DNA of 64,000 nucleotides from Spongospora subterranea f. sp. subterranea (taxonomy: Eukaryota; Endomyxa: Phytomyxea; Phytomyxea; Plasmodiophorida), in contig JAUGWO010000162.1 of the NCBI GenBank assembly GCA_049724395.1, forward strand, positions 1-64,000, in the 5' to 3' direction. A model generated the notes under the pieces. That model searched no databases. It worked only from the letters and a program-made list of their open reading frames with translations, and was not told the origin of the DNA. Below, piece after piece: positions 45,144 through 56,394 of this stretch (within the stretch, counting starts at the first letter, position 1; the number at the start of each line of letters is the position of its first letter). Both the position numbers and the translations under genes were made by a program.

Positions 45144-45751
45144 TTGCGTGATTGGCCGATAAGTTTCATTTTATTTTTCATGCTGGCTGGTATTAACAGA
45201 ACACGATCGCGTATCCGACATTTATTCAGTTCGAAATATATAATCACTCTGATCGAGGCACTGATCTTGTTGGATCTAGCTTTTTTATTCATATCGCACG
45301 CCATCCTTGTTGGCAGGAGCGATGTTAATAAATGCTCTAACCTCGCTAAAGAGAGCACTAAATTAACGAGATTTTTGGACGCCCTGGAGTTGACTAGTGG
45401 CTATGGGTCAGTTATTCTCATCTACATTTTTTCGCTGGAAATGGTTGTTAAACTGTTCGCTTTCGGAGGACAATATTTCTTAAAGCCGCTTCATGCATTT
45501 GAATTAGTGCTGACAATGGCCGCATTGATACTCGAGGTGGTTCTATCTCCGAGTCTAATTTGGTTAAGCGGGATGTTACCGATGATCAGAATATTTCGGC
45601 TGATAAGACTGGAGATATTCACATATGAAGCTGTACATGACTATGAAAATCGGCCATAGCAACTGAGGAGTTTTCCGTCATGGATCAGCCCAGGACTTCG
45701 GAAATAATTGAGGTACTTGACAGAAACTTGGAACTCGAGGTTCTTCGCTGA
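45144..45751 (+). CDS. Hv1-type voltage-gated proton channel
   Basis: Hv1 channels are voltage-sensor-only proteins that extrude protons. Exon 1 (45144-45632) encodes 163 residues with four membrane segments: S1 with Asp44 (LLDLAFLFI), S2 with Glu99 and Lys103 (FSLEMVVKLFAFGG), S3 with Glu120 and Glu131 (FELVLTMAALILEVVL), and S4 with Arg149, Arg152 and Arg155 (MIRIFRLIRLEIF). The spacing Glu99-Lys103-Glu120-Glu131 equals human E153-K157-D174-D185, and Asp44 aligns with the selectivity Asp112. A 56-nt intron (45633-45688) joins exon 2, SEIIEVLDRNLELEVLR, a short coiled coil as in dimeric Hv1. At 183 residues it is short. The S4 signature has Phe where the family has Trp (RxWRxxR). Confidence 0.88.
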
Positions 45752-45759
45752 TACGTGAA

Positions 45760-46390
45760 AGTATCTCTCGGATTACAGACAGACGCTCGTGAAGCATAAG
45801 AAACGCATTTGTTAAAGGCTGGAGTCGATGTATTTTAACAATAGAATGAAAACGAAAATGACGGTCGATTCGACTACTCCCTGTAAGTGTAACCACAGCT
45901 CTATTTAATATCGGATATCAAAAGATGCATACGAAGAATCTTCAGAAATACAGTTCAGCGCCCACTCACACCGACTTTCAACTCCGGCCGTAATAGCCAT
46001 TGATGACGCCATCGATTTTATTATCGCCATGAACGACTGCCAATATACTAGAGGCAGACCCACACATGGACGATGGGCGGGACGTGCAGGCAGTTGGCAT
46101 TCCTTGGGCTAAGGCAGCGACCCCACAAGAGCCCCCACACTCATACTAACGATACATGGCAGTATCAGGCATCGCTATACACCTATGACGTTACCGATAG
46201 ACTACTATATGAGTTGGGGGTGGGGGTGCTCTAAATCCCACTCTGTACCTGTCGTGTGTTAGGGGGGGTTATAGTCTATGCATCAACAGCATCAACTATC
46301 GAGTTTCAGCTAGAAATATCCTTCATATTTGACATAATGGTCTGCCTTCAATCCTGACCACTTACCCAACAGATTTTGTCACAATCCAGT
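45760..46390. other. Intergenic region with G-rich tracts
   Basis: No gene supported. The segment 46205-46275 has several G runs (gttgggggtgggggtgctct and ttagggggggtta), which could form unusual structure or be promoter-proximal to the F-box gene. Confidence 0.35.
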
Positions 46391-46391
46391 A

Positions 46392-47919
46392 ATGGTGAAG
46401 CGACAACGGGAGTCCCCCACTGTTGAATATTCATGTTTTCTCTCGTCTTCATGTTTGGTTATGGTTTTGGAGTACATTGGCGCATGGGAATGTCTACTGA
46501 TTGCCAAGGTCTCAAAAGCATGGAGGCGTATTGTCAACCGCCGTATTCGCAACGAAATCAGCCTTGCCAGGGTGGGCAGCCTGTTGCGCCCTGCTCTTGT
46601 CGTGACTGGGAAGGTTCAGACACCTGAGCTGCAAGCGGTTATGGCTGAAGATGGGCGCCATCTGCTAGTTATCAGAGAAAGACATGGCCATGTGTTTCAG
46701 TTCAATCGGGGCACTGTTGGAAACTGGAGGGAAGCGCACTGCAGTGAAATTGGTGCAGCTGAATTTCTGGGTGCGGGACGTTTATTTCTTCTGCAAAAGA
46801 CGCTTAGGGATAGGACTGCTGAAGTATGGTTTACAAAGGATTGGACTAAATGCCCAACAGCTGTTGCACCGAACCTTGAGAATCTTCAACCAATTGGAGT
46901 TGACGAACAAGCCAGTGTGATGGTAGTTTCCGGGCAATCAACAACTGCTCCTCTGAGACTAACGGTGTGGTCTAGGTAGCACAGTACACTCCTCAAGCTC
47001 ATGACGTCGCGTGTGAAATGCATATTGTTCGTGTAGATGTAGCTTCTGGCTGTGCAGTTGATGTAGGTTTACCTTGTTGTTGTCGTAGTAACAGTCTAAT
47101 AATTGAGTAGACTGAAATTCGTTTGTTTTCCGGGAGGCGCTTTGCCCAGGAGATTTGCATCACTGAAGGGATTGAGGCTATCCGCATTCTTGTTTCTGGA
47201 CTGCCCCATATGGATACTAACAATGGGTTTTACTCTACCCCTATTTTGGTGTCGACCCCATTTCTACCACAAGAGCTTCTTGGGTTGACTTTTTCTGAGT
47301 TGGCACACTTAGTATCTCCATGCGGTCGATGGTTAAGCTGCGGCTGTTGGTTGACAAATCCAAACCATGGTGTTCCCGGTGCTTGGTTCACTGCGTCTAT
47401 TTTCAGTCTTAACCAAAATGGGAAAAATCGTCGGGTTAACTTTTCTGATCACGCAAGAAATTCTATCGTTAGCAGTTTCAGTGCAGATGGCAATTATCTC
47501 CTCCTTGGATGGAGAGCCCGAAAATCCAGCCTACCTTGGGAGTCCATGGTACGTCTGTGTCACTTTGTGTTCCAAATGACATAATGACTCAAATGCAGGA
47601 CATTTTTGATGTGAGGAAGCTCTTTGATCCCAACAACGAAGGCTCTGCTCCCGGACAACCCATTTGTAAATTTACTAGGAACTTCAGTCTCAGCGGGGAT
47701 CCCAATACTCGTCTTGCAATGACTTGGGCAGGAAATTATGTGCTGATGGCAGAAGTTACGGGTGTTTGTGTATTGAATCCTCATCAAGGAGGAAGTCTTA
47801 TGGCAATAATTCGGACAACAGACCTTTCACGTGGAATTTCTGCTTCATCGCAATCAAGAATATTAAATTTATACTGTCAAGGCAGGGTAGCTTTAGTGTG
47901 GATCCCTACCACCCGGTAA
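46392..47919 (+). CDS. F-box-like protein with beta-propeller-like C-terminus
   Basis: F-box proteins are substrate adaptors of SCF ubiquitin ligases. The start MVKRQRESPTVEYS leads into SCLVMVLEYIGAWECLLIAK then VSKAWRRIVNRRI, an F-box pattern (LP...L..I...L..L......VCK.W). The rest, joined over short introns at about 46974-47115 and 47560-47590, holds repeated hydrophobic strand motifs (HLLVIRERHGHVFQFN; YVLMAEVTGVCVLNPHQGG) like a WD40-type or related propeller, without clean WD signatures. Ends at 47919. Boundaries of the middle exons are approximate. Confidence 0.55.
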
Positions 47920-47924
47920 GCCGC

Positions 47925-48890
47925 GTTAGAAAATGTGATACTCAAAAACTGATACCTGCTTAGCAAAGGGAAAATTGGTTCGCTTATATTAAGTGAGCTT
48001 TTGACGTGTAAAACGCTGATAACAGTGACATCTCGCATTGCTTTCTGTGAAACTCTTGGCGAAACTGTATTCGTTGCCGATGACTGTAGGACGGTTTGCC
48101 TCAGGTGTCCCAACAACAGCATTCGTGTGTTCGACTGTTGTACGGTTTCGCCCCAGTGTTTCTCGATTGAATAACATTGTATGAACTTTGTATATATAAT
48201 ATATTTGTAAGATATCAACTCTGGCAGAGAATGCCAGGCCAAAAGCCATTAGACACTGGAAATTCATTTTTCCGCACGAACCTAACGTTCCCATCAGATT
48301 TCAGGATTGGGTATAATCAACAGAAACCATAATACCGGTTTCGTATCCTTGCCACAGTGTCAGCGCCCCGAATTACGCGGAAAATACAGGTTTTTTTTCA
48401 ACAGCAAAACACTTTTCACTTGCAGAAACGAGCTATTCACAAAACTGCTAAATCAAGGAGCCAACCTCAAAGTGGCTCCAGAGGGTAAGGTATCTTTTCA
48501 TAAAGAAGTCCAAGCAGCGGGGATTTGCAGGTTTTGATGCATTACCCTGATAGGATACTGATTCTGCTAATTATTCGAACGAACCCCAGATCGGCGCCAA
48601 CGTCTTTTATCGAAAAGCGTCAAAGGAACGACGATTCTGGGGTATGATATTCGAAATTGGAAAAAGCGAAACAGTTCTGGAGTCTTCCTGAATGACGTTC
48701 AAGCAACGGTTTAGCAGCGGTGCAACAGCCTCTTTTTCTGGAAGTGTTTCCAAGGCGGGTTTGAATTGGGACAGTACCAGGGCGGAAGCTCACAGTCAGT
48801 AGTAACACCATTTTAGGATACAGGGTGCGACTGATCGCCCACACACAACAAACCCAAACTGTATAACCGGGCGGTCACTTGTCACGCACC
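47925..48890. other. Intergenic region
   Basis: No supported gene; short frames on both strands only. Around 48030-48170 two related stretches (gaaactcttggcgaaactgt, and gactgttgtacggtttcgcc near gactgtaggacggtttgcct) form a weak direct repeat. Confidence 0.35.
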
Positions 48891-48895
48891 CCTAC

Positions 48896-50601
48896 ATGGG
48901 GCAACATGATAACGATATTGATAACCGCAATCCTAAATCGCTCCAAACAGCATTTCAGGTGTTCACAGCAGTTAGCAACGGGAGGCAGCAGATCAGTGGC
49001 GATGAGGTCAAACAGGCATTAGCCCTAACGGGGATCAACATTGCAGACATCGTTGGTCCCTGTATTTCACTCTCGTAAAAACTCTTACTGAAATGGCAAT
49101 CAGGATTTGCGGCATCAGTCTGCAATTTCACAGCCAACATCCTTCTACAATTTTGAACAATTTTACACGTCAGTAGAAGAAATGGTTTCTTTGCGTAGAT
49201 AATGTCGTGACTTTCTTACAACTCAGGATTATTGCTACCGATAATTATCCTGTTTTACCAAACAAATCCCATCTGATAGATTTTTTATCTGGATCATTCG
49301 CCGGTGTTGCTGTCACTGTGGTGGGACGTAATAACTAAACTACAAACACAGTCAATACCTCAACTAAGTCCACATGGTTGATACAGATCCATTTGATACA
49401 GTCAAAGTAAGATTGCAAACTCAACAAGATGCCAGATTTAGAAATGGCCTTCATTGTTTGACTAAAACTTTAAAGACGGAAGGAGTCTTGGCGCTGTATA
49501 AGGTCAGCTGGGTTTTACCCACTACTACTTACTTATATTCTAAATATGTGAGCTGCATTAGGGCATGGCTGGTCCATTAATGTCGTTGCCATTGCTGAAT
49601 GCTGTCGTATTCGGATCCTATGGAATTGCAAAATCGGCCTTTGAGAAATCTGAGGAGCACTTGTCTGTGGCTGAAATTACAATAGCAGGTATAACTACTG
49701 ATAAGGTTACTCAAAATGAATGTTGAATGATAAACAGGATCGTTTGCTGGGCTCATCAACAGTGTTATCGTGCGTATATCATTTGACTATAATGGCAACG
49801 TAAATAATCATTTTTCTAAGGTCGGACCCCTTGAGTTGATTAAAACAAAAATGCAAATACAATACGGTTTTCGAAATCTGTTGTATTCAAGTCCAATACA
49901 TTGCACAAGGGAACTACTCAGAATAGAAGGGCTCAATGGCATGTTTAGAGGAATGTCGTCCACAGTAATTCGGGAAATCCTCGGATATGGTGGTCAATTT
50001 GCGGTTTACGAGCTTGTCAAAAGGGGATTAACAAGCAAAGAAGGATCTATGGGTGATCTATCGGCAGCCAAATTGATGGTCATGAATTTGCGTCTGGAAT
50101 TGCACTAATGGTATTGCTGACGTTTTTCTTAGCTGGCCGGTGGAATATCAGGCATTGCTGCATGGGCTGTTAGCTACCCTGTATGGATCAGGCATTCTAA
50201 CTTGCATGTTTGAACTCTTTACCAACCAGTTTGCTTTCCATAGGCTGACTACATCAAATCTCAATTACAAGCAATTCCTATTGGTCAGGCGTCGCCATAT
50301 AAGAAACATCCATGGATTCCAGATGGAGGGGGGATCGACTGCTACAGGCAAATAGTGTCAAAGAACGGACATAAAGCTGTCTGGGCCGGGTTTGGGCCAT
50401 GTATAGCAAGGTAAGCCTCGTTCATACAGTACCGACCGGCGATACACTGACGTTCTCTCATTAATTACAGAGCGTTTCCAGCAAATGCAGCAGGTCGATT
50501 CACCATAACTTATCGTACAGGCTTAAAACTAATCCTTTGATAATATAGGGTTCCTGGCATATGAACTGGCGAGCAATTTCTTATCTAGACATGTTCATTA
50601 A
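48896..50601 (+). CDS. Mitochondrial carrier (SLC25) family protein
   Basis: Inner-membrane transporter of small metabolites. Three carrier repeats are seen over many short exons: PFDTVKVRLQTQQ (about 49390), PLELIKTKMQIQYG (about 49827) and, after a GTATGG..CCATAG intron (about 50181-50241), YP-ADYIKSQLQAIPIG. Each has the PX[DE]XX[KR] signature. Other motifs include KTEGVLALYK, GPLMSLPLLNAVVFGSYG, LNGMFRGMSSTVIREI and YGGQFAVYELVKRG. The last exon ends ELASNFLSRHVH with the stop at 50599-50601. The N-terminal exon at 48896 (MGQHDNDIDNRNPKSLQTAF, then SGDEVKQALALTGIN) looks like an EF-hand-type extension, as in Ca-regulated carriers, but is not clearly joined. Substrate unknown; the basic carnitine/ornithine-type signature is only a guess. 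Confidence 0.86.
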
Positions 50602-50627
50602 AAAAATGGATAACTGGTCGGATATTG

Positions 50628-51026
50628 TTAAAGAAGGGGCTCGGAGTGTCCTTCATGGCTGTGGTCAGTGTCAAGTTTGATCCTTTTATATGATTGCTTG
50701 CCCTCAGCGCGCATTACTCTCCGATAGTCTTCCAAGAAGTACTGAAGCAATGGAATATATTCAACAAAACCTAATGTCCTAAGTGCGTTGAGGATATCAT
50801 CGCCCGTGATGGTCTTGCGCTTTTCGAACAACAATCTTTCGCTGGCTTCACTGGTGACAAAACCGATAAATTCCGAGACACACTCTTGCACAACTTCTTT
50901 AGCGTCTCGAGCGATTTTTGCACTTTCAGGTAATGGTAGTCTCATTATCCGACTGATATTGGCGATGGGCAATAGCCTCTCTTGCTCCCGCACCACTTGC
51001 GCTGTGCTGGATCGTGAACCACTCAT
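50628..51026 (-). CDS. HAP3: CCAAT-binding factor subunit NF-YB/HAP3
   Basis: Histone-fold subunit of the NF-Y (CBF) transcription factor, pairing with NF-YC. The 132-residue intronless frame contains [60 protein letters not shown] and [19 protein letters not shown], the canonical helix 1-loop-helix 2-helix 3 of the family. A short basic/acidic C-terminal tail follows. The family's Ala/Val in helix 1 and the Lys-Ile-Ala-Lys loop are conservatively changed (KIAR). Its stop lies 27 bp from the carrier's stop on the opposite strand (convergent). Confidence 0.96.
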   Translation of the reverse strand: MSGSRSSTAQVVREQERLLPIANISRIMRLPLPESAKIARDAKEVVQECVSEFIGFVTSEASERLLFEKRKTITGDDILNALRTLGFVEYIPLLQYFLEDYRRVMRAEGKQSYKRIKLDTDHSHEGHSEPLL

Positions 51027-51307
51027 TAACCGAAGTTTGAGGATCGGTCAATCGGTCGCTCCTGGGGTAATAAGGGAATGATCCTCTGGGTGATAACGGA
51101 ATGGCCAACTGAATGACTGGAATCGAGCCGTCAATAGTCCGACCGAATTGATGAATTTGAATTACAGCCAGCCAAGAAATCAACGCGCCAGTCTGGTTGA
51201 CGCGAATCTATTGTTTTTACGAAATAGACACGGACACGATATACTGCAAGGAATAGACAACACTAACATGGATATACATATATATATATTGAGAAATTCT
51301 CGAAATA

Positions 51308-52276
51308 TTAAGAGGAATACCTGATTGTTGAACGCCATAGGTCTAATGTGATTTGGCTTAGGAAAACGGGAATAGAACTAGACTTTAGAAGCAGATCCAT
51401 CGTCTTTGGTGATAGTGATTTGATGAATTCGGTCTCGATTACCTGCATACTATTATCACGGGCGCGTCTGAACAGTAAACATTCTTCTTCGTCGTTAGAG
51501 TCGGCAGCAGCGAATATTGATCTGAGTCTATAAAACTCGAAAAGTAAGGATAGATCAAAAAGCGACGGCGTGGGTCAAACCGATATTCATGTTTGTCGGC
51601 AAGGAACTCGACGCGATAGCCAAGTAATTGCATGCAATCGTCTATGAATTGCTCGGTTTGACGGGTAAAAACCTGCAGATAACTGAACATTAACGCTTTC
51701 TGATGAACTCGTTGAAACACACCGCTTTTAAGGTATCGCGGCGCTTCTTCCATGAGCTGATCTCTTGGTTAAGTCTTCCGATCTCTACGGTAAGCGCCAC
51801 TTCGTTCGCTTCTGTACTACTCTGTGTACTCGCGTCAGAAGTTAGCACCTTTTCTATCAGAAATCAGAAATAAATTTTCAAGTTCCAGTAATACCCATGG
51901 ATGACTTGACCTTGATCCATTGGACCCCGCTTCAGGCGTAAGACTTTCGTATTAAGCGGATTAGTTTCGCCCTTAGCCACACGAGCTTCCAATGCTGCTA
52001 TTGTGTTCAATGCGTCATCGTATTGCCGTTCCCTGATCGCTGCATCACTCTGACATTTTACAAGCTGCTCTTTGCATCCTCGCAGGGCGCGAAATTCAGA
52101 AAGCAGAGACACTAGCGAGTGGCTATCAATAGAAACAAATTGGGACCCGAGCACCAACATATGTGGCTGTGCCCAGCTTACACCGCCATAGAATCGGAGG
52201 AGGCGTTCAGCAATGCCCTGACCTGACTCATGAAACCCGCATCTGGGTTCTTGCCGCTGTCTGAACCGTCGTCCAT
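51308..52276 (-). CDS. MAD1: MAD1-like spindle checkpoint protein (C-terminal half only)
   Basis: MAD1 recruits MAD2 to unattached kinetochores. Exons run 52276-52182, 52122-51895, 51819-51723, 51672 to about 51583, and about 51530-51308. Together they give LNTKVLRLKRGP (the family's TKVLHLxxNP), RLNQEISSWKKRRDTLKAVF, the RWD-like end LLGYRVEFL-ADKHEYRSIFAA and NDEEECLLF, then MQVIETEFIKSLS and SSIPVFLSQITLDLW. All joins keep frame, including a phase-2 intron that joins HEYR to SIFAA. The protein is only about 240 residues, against 600-750 for MAD1. The start MDDGSDSGKNPDAGFM lacks the long N-terminal coil. Either the gene is truncated here or further 5' exons (perhaps around 52295-52546) were missed. 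Confidence 0.88.
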
Positions 52277-52294
52277 GATCGAGATCAGTCCCGA

Positions 52295-52546
52295 CTAGCT
52301 ACGACAAGCGAATGTGAGAAAAAAAGTTTGAATGTGAGCCTTGAGGGTACGGTAGTTGCGCCGACGGGATTGCGCCATGTCTCCACCGTTTCCGTTTTTC
52401 TGGGGTTGCGCTGACCCATGAAAATATTTTCTACACAGTCGGTCAAAATAATTCGAATTCAGATTCATCTTTCCATAATTCTCCATGATCATGCTGTTGT
52501 AAATTTCTTTCAACCTAATGACGCGTTTAGTCGCAAATTGCGCCAT
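52295..52546 (-). CDS. Short basic ORF upstream of MAD1-like gene
   Basis: The frame starts MAQFATKRVIRLKEIYNSMI and ends with a Cys-Arg-Ser tail (TFFLTFACRS). It may be an upstream MAD1 exon with a leader, an independent small gene or chance. It overlaps the start of a plus-strand frame at 52518. Confidence 0.25.
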   Translation of the reverse strand: MAQFATKRVIRLKEIYNSMIMENYGKMNLNSNYFDRLCRKYFHGSAQPQKNGNGGDMAQSRRRNYRTLKAHIQTFFLTFACRS

Positions 52547-52567
52547 TGTTTCCTACTCATCTCTCAC

Positions 52568-53400
52568 GATGCCTTCACTGGCCGCTTCTCTCGCTGATGA
52601 ATTGTTCCTTTTGAAGATACGTCTGCTTCCTTCTGATTATATACATTTCGGAACAAAATCGTGCATCACTCAAAGATGCAAAATCGCCTTATTCGGTTTT
52701 CCAAAATGTGCTCATCGAAAGCAGTCAAGGTCAGGCGTATGCTAGCCGTTTAGAAACTGCGACCAACGAATACATTGTCAGCTTGATGAGCCGTTATACT
52801 GACTTGAACCAATCCCGTTAGACATCTGGCGCCTCTGGGATTGTTCTCCCGTCATATTCCAGCATCGCTCCCGCCCACAGACCGTCGCAATGATTCTCGC
52901 TGGTTCTCTGAAGTCACACAACAAGTTAATCAGCGTCTGATTGTTGTACCCGAGGTTCGTTTATACCGGGCACAAGTTTAGCAAGTTAATCGCAAGTGCC
53001 CGAACCTGTTGTGCTCGGGAATTGTCGGCTAATTCGAAGGCGTTGCGAACAGAACCGCATATTCGCCTAACCTGAATCGCAGTTTATGTGATGAGTGCTC
53101 TCAATAAATGCTCCAACATCCTCTGGGTCGCCTGAATTCTGCATTGTTCTCAATACGTCGGCGGCTGGTTCAGTGGCTTGAATACCTGTTTAGTTAATCA
53201 GGTTGGAAATGCATCAATCAACGACTCCAGCATATCGTTCAAGGCCCGTTTTCTTTGCCAGAGGATGGGCGAATCCACTATTGCTGTCGTAGCTACCCCT
53301 GTTGATGCATTTCAAACTCGGTTAACCAAACAAATCTGCAAGCCACTGAAACCGAGCTCAATTTTTGCTTTATTGTTTAAGAGACAGTTCTAAACCCAGC
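52568..53400 (+). CDS. Unrecognised multi-exon gene
   Basis: The first exon reads MPSLAASLADELFLLKIRLL; another phase gives EQNRASLKDAKSPYSVFQNV and YASRLETATNEYIVSLMSRY. A later one gives PTDRRNDSRWFSEVTQQVNQ and RLIVVPE. The helical, Glu/Gln-poor pattern could be a small complex subunit, but no family was recognised. Divergent from the MAD1-like gene; the last piece at 53178-53393 (NASINDSSISFKARFLCQRM) may not belong. Confidence 0.35.
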
Positions 53401-53558
53401 AGAACATTGATCTGCCAAATACCTAGTTCTAGACGAGACATGTAAAGAAAATCAATAAGATCGTTATTTGGCGGATCTGTTCAGTTCTTGTGCCTAAAAG
53501 TGACGTAAATGCCTTCATATTGTCAGCTGTTGTTTACACTTTTTATTACAAGAGGCGT

Positions 53559-54818
53559 TCATGCAATAGTTCGCGATTGCCTGAATGTTTGGGTTTCCAC
53601 AGTTTGTGGGAGCGAGTTGGCGACATTTGAGGATATCACAGTTGGGGGGACTTCAGGCGGCGGTAAATTGGTCGTTGGATTCGGGGGCGTTTGTTGAAGA
53701 AAAGACGGGAGATTATTCTGGACACCGGCAGGAAGGAGGGGAGATACCCTGGTTTGGACAAGGGGAACAACATTGCTCTGTATCGTAGAAAACGCTCTTT
53801 GGAAACCCGATTGCTGGGGTGGCGATTGAATTGGCGACGATTGGATTGGTGATGAAATGACGGATGTGGGCGCACCGGCGTTGACGTTTAGTGATGAGGA
53901 TTGAATGGCAGGAGCAGGCTGTTGCCCTGTCGCCAATATCGGCGACCCAACCTGAACCGGATCCACTGGAATCGGGCTAAACGAATTGACAGAATTGGGG
54001 GGAATGATCGCAGGGCGAACAACAGTCTGCTGTTGGACCGTGCTCGACACCTGATCGATCGGTAGCGGTGGCGACTGCAGAGAAATCGGGTTGACGGGAT
54101 CGGGAACAAAGGCGGCTCTGGGAACGATTGGTGGTTGTTGGGCGGGGCTTAGCACCGGCCCTTGGTTCGGGGTGATCGGAGTCGACGACGGCGATCCCCC
54201 TGTGGACACGGTCCTCGTTGTCTGCACCACCGACTGAGATGGCGATGGCGCTACCAGAACCCCACTGCTGAAAACTGGCTCTTGATTTCCCGGTTCGACA
54301 GGCGATCCCCCGACCCTTTGTTGCAGCTGTTGTAATATCGAGGGAGGGGACGCCATCTGTCCCGAGTCGGTCTGGGTTTGCCCCGTTCCGCCATCGACAA
54401 CACCGTCCTTTAACCCAATATTAGCCGGATTCTGTCCATGTATTTCGGGCTTAGTTTGAGCTGTCGAATCAGCCGGGTCAAATTTCAGGTCCTTCTCTGA
54501 TACTCCTGACAATCCGTCGGAACAGCCAGCGATAATCTGGAAATTCTTGATCATCAACGACACGCCGACAGCGACCCCTTGACCATAGCAGGTGTCGGGG
54601 CCTACAGAAGCGGCTTTGACCACACTGGCGATGTTCAACGAGCAGGAGAACGTGTTCATTGTGACCTCGCCTTGTTCTTTAACCCGTCGATCGCTGTCCC
54701 GCACTCCCATGTAGAAATCCGACAAACACGAGGCTTTATCGACTATTTTTTCGAACGCCTTTACCCTCGCAATTAGTGCTAGACCACCGATGAGAACCGA
54801 CAGGCTCATCGATATCAT
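53559..54818 (-). CDS. Secreted or membrane-anchored Pro/Gln/Ser-rich protein
   Basis: A 419-residue intronless frame. The N-terminus (MISMSLSVLIGGLALIARVKA) is a signal peptide or anchor. Residues up to about 120 form a small domain with four Cys (ASCLSDF, FSCSLN, DTCYGQG, AGCSDG) and a hydrophobic stretch before the last. The remainder is disordered low complexity: Pro, Gln, Ser, Thr, Val. Such a layout fits a cell-surface or wall protein with a Cys-rich head on a mucin-like stalk. The C-terminus does not show a clear GPI-type tail. No family recognised. Confidence 0.6.
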   Translation of the reverse strand: MISMSLSVLIGGLALIARVKAFEKIVDKASCLSDFYMGVRDSDRRVKEQGEVTMNTFSCSLNIASVVKAASVGPDTCYGQGVAVGVSLMIKNFQIIAGCSDGLSGVSEKDLKFDPADSTAQTKPEIHGQNPANIGLKDGVVDGGTGQTQTDSGQMASPPSILQQLQQRVGGSPVEPGNQEPVFSSGVLVAPSPSQSVVQTTRTVSTGGSPSSTPITPNQGPVLSPAQQPPIVPRAAFVPDPVNPISLQSPPLPIDQVSSTVQQQTVVRPAIIPPNSVNSFSPIPVDPVQVGSPILATGQQPAPAIQSSSLNVNAGAPTSVISSPIQSSPIQSPPQQSGFQRAFSTIQSNVVPLVQTRVSPLLPAGVQNNLPSFLQQTPPNPTTNLPPPEVPPTVISSNVANSLPQTVETQTFRQSRTIA

Positions 54819-54969
54819 GGTTTGGATGATTTGAATGAAGCGACTGGACCGATCCGGACCAGCTCTCGATCCGGTCTCGGAACCCGGAATGATCCTGACA
54901 ATGACTCACCAAGTTCGAAATTGAATGACGGTTGTTTATCTGAATAACGAGAGATGCAGCAGAACCCGG

Positions 54970-55824
54970 TTATACGGGCGTTGATCGTTTAATAAAGTCT
55001 TCATGGAGCAAGATCAGTCGCTGAGTGAGATATTTTTCAACTTCGTCACATTCCACGACTTCGTTAGCGGTGGGTGTGAAAATATGAACCCTTCGACGGT
55101 AACTATCAAGAAGATTACCGACCACGACATCGGATTTGCATTTAGTCAACGCCGCCTTCGCTTTCGGCCCTAACAAATTCGCATCCGTTTCCAGCTTAAA
55201 CGATATCAAACACGACGAGGGCGCCCATGTTTGTTTGACACACGACAGCACTTTCCGACACGGTTTCAGGACAAGCGTTAGTGGCTGAGAAGAGGATTGG
55301 ATCTTGTGCTCGGCCATAGTGTCAGGGTCGACCACGTAGTCAGATACGGCTGCGGCTGCGACAATACACGCTTTGGCGCCATAAAAACGGAGCGATGTGC
55401 AGATGAGCTCGAGCATATGCAGATACTCGTCGACGGTTGTGAAACTGACACGGATCAGGCGTTTTTTGAACCGATTGTAGTTCTGGATGGTTTTCTGAAA
55501 GATGGGCCGTTCAGATTCCAAAAGAGATAACGACGATTGCTGCGATTCGGATAATTTGTCCAAGAGATTACATTGATCGAGAAAGGGCAGCTGACAGGTC
55601 CATGGCTGACAGGATCCGGTTCGAGATAGGAAGATGACGGCGTATTGGCCAGATTCAGCGAAGAACTGGGCCAATGATGCACCACGATATCCAGTGCTGA
55701 CATTGTCAATAAACCGGACGGTATTGCGCTCGATTGGGACGCGAGTCCCGCCCGACGTCACCAGGGCCAGTCGATATCCCTGTAGAGGACGGCATTCAGG
55801 GCAAGGATAGGGCCAGCGAGCCAT
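54970..55824 (-). CDS. CAB2: Phosphopantothenate-cysteine ligase (eukaryotic type)
   Basis: Couples 4'-phosphopantothenate to cysteine, using ATP, in coenzyme A synthesis. The 284-residue intronless frame has the nucleotide-binding start [20 protein letters not shown] then [41 protein letters not shown], the substrate loop [12 protein letters not shown] and the [11 protein letters not shown] end. This is the stand-alone eukaryotic arrangement, without a fused decarboxylase as in bacterial Dfp/CoaBC. Length matches human PPCS (about 310) and yeast Cab2. It is downstream of the secreted protein on the same strand, about 150 bp apart. Confidence 0.95.
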   Translation of the reverse strand: MARWPYPCPECRPLQGYRLALVTSGGTRVPIERNTVRFIDNVSTGYRGASLAQFFAESGQYAVIFLSRTGSCQPWTCQLPFLDQCNLLDKLSESQQSSLSLLESERPIFQKTIQNYNRFKKRLIRVSFTTVDEYLHMLELICTSLRFYGAKACIVAAAAVSDYVVDPDTMAEHKIQSSSQPLTLVLKPCRKVLSCVKQTWAPSSCLISFKLETDANLLGPKAKAALTKCKSDVVVGNLLDSYRRRVHIFTPTANEVVECDEVEKYLTQRLILLHEDFIKRSTPV

Positions 55825-55839
55825 AGATCAATTAACGCA

Positions 55840-56050
55840 AACGACCTGGGACGCGTAATCCGCGATGAACATTGACAGATTCTCATCGACAATATGACCA
55901 AGCATGGTCTTAATTATAATGAAACCGTCGCGGGATATCGTCAATTAACGGTAAACTGGTCACCACTTGTTGTTAATTTACCGTGAACCACTGTATTCTG
56001 CGGTGCGGCGAAAGGTCAGCACGAAAAATCCGACCTGCATGGGTTGACAC
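55840..56050. other. PPCS upstream region
   Basis: No gene is seen. The stretch probably includes the PPCS promoter; tandem ttaacggtaa / gttaattta motifs lie at about 55945-55980. Confidence 0.3.
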
Positions 56051-56059
56051 GTCCGGATT

Positions 56060-56135
56060 CAGGTGCGTGGCGTTCATATTTTCATATGTTTGTCATCACA
56101 CTGCTGATGATTGTTATTTCTTGTGCCAAAGAAAT
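56060..56135 (+). repeat. Relic of the dispersed TM/hendecad family (intron-like core only)
   Basis: The text ggtgcgtggcgttcatattt followed by tcatatgtttgtcatcacac and tgctgatgattgttatttct matches the exon 2 end and the intron-like core of family copies A-E. No repeat array or C-terminal exon is attached. Confidence 0.75.
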
Positions 56136-56394
56136 TTGGCGGGGCAACATTCGCATTGTTCATTGAATTATGACCGATGTGATGTATGGATTCTACCAAT
56201 CAAGTTCATATAATGGTTCGGGGCAGTGAATGTCCCACCAGCAGATAGAGTCGTTGCCGTCCGATAAATCACTATTGCTATGATGCTGCAGTCAACTGCT
56301 AGGGCGTTTTGGCCAGGGACTGCACTGTTTTGTTGAAATAATCATCGTTTGCCGAAGACCTGTCCGTTTTCGCCTGTTACAAATGTGATATCTC

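Noticed and set aside
46200-46280. Telomere-like G-rich repeat
   Set aside because: The G runs are irregular, with no tandem telomeric unit, and lie mid-window between genes.
47877-48294. Minus-strand ORFs downstream of the F-box gene
   Set aside because: They overlap each other in different phases, have no motif and start within the 3' region of the F-box gene.
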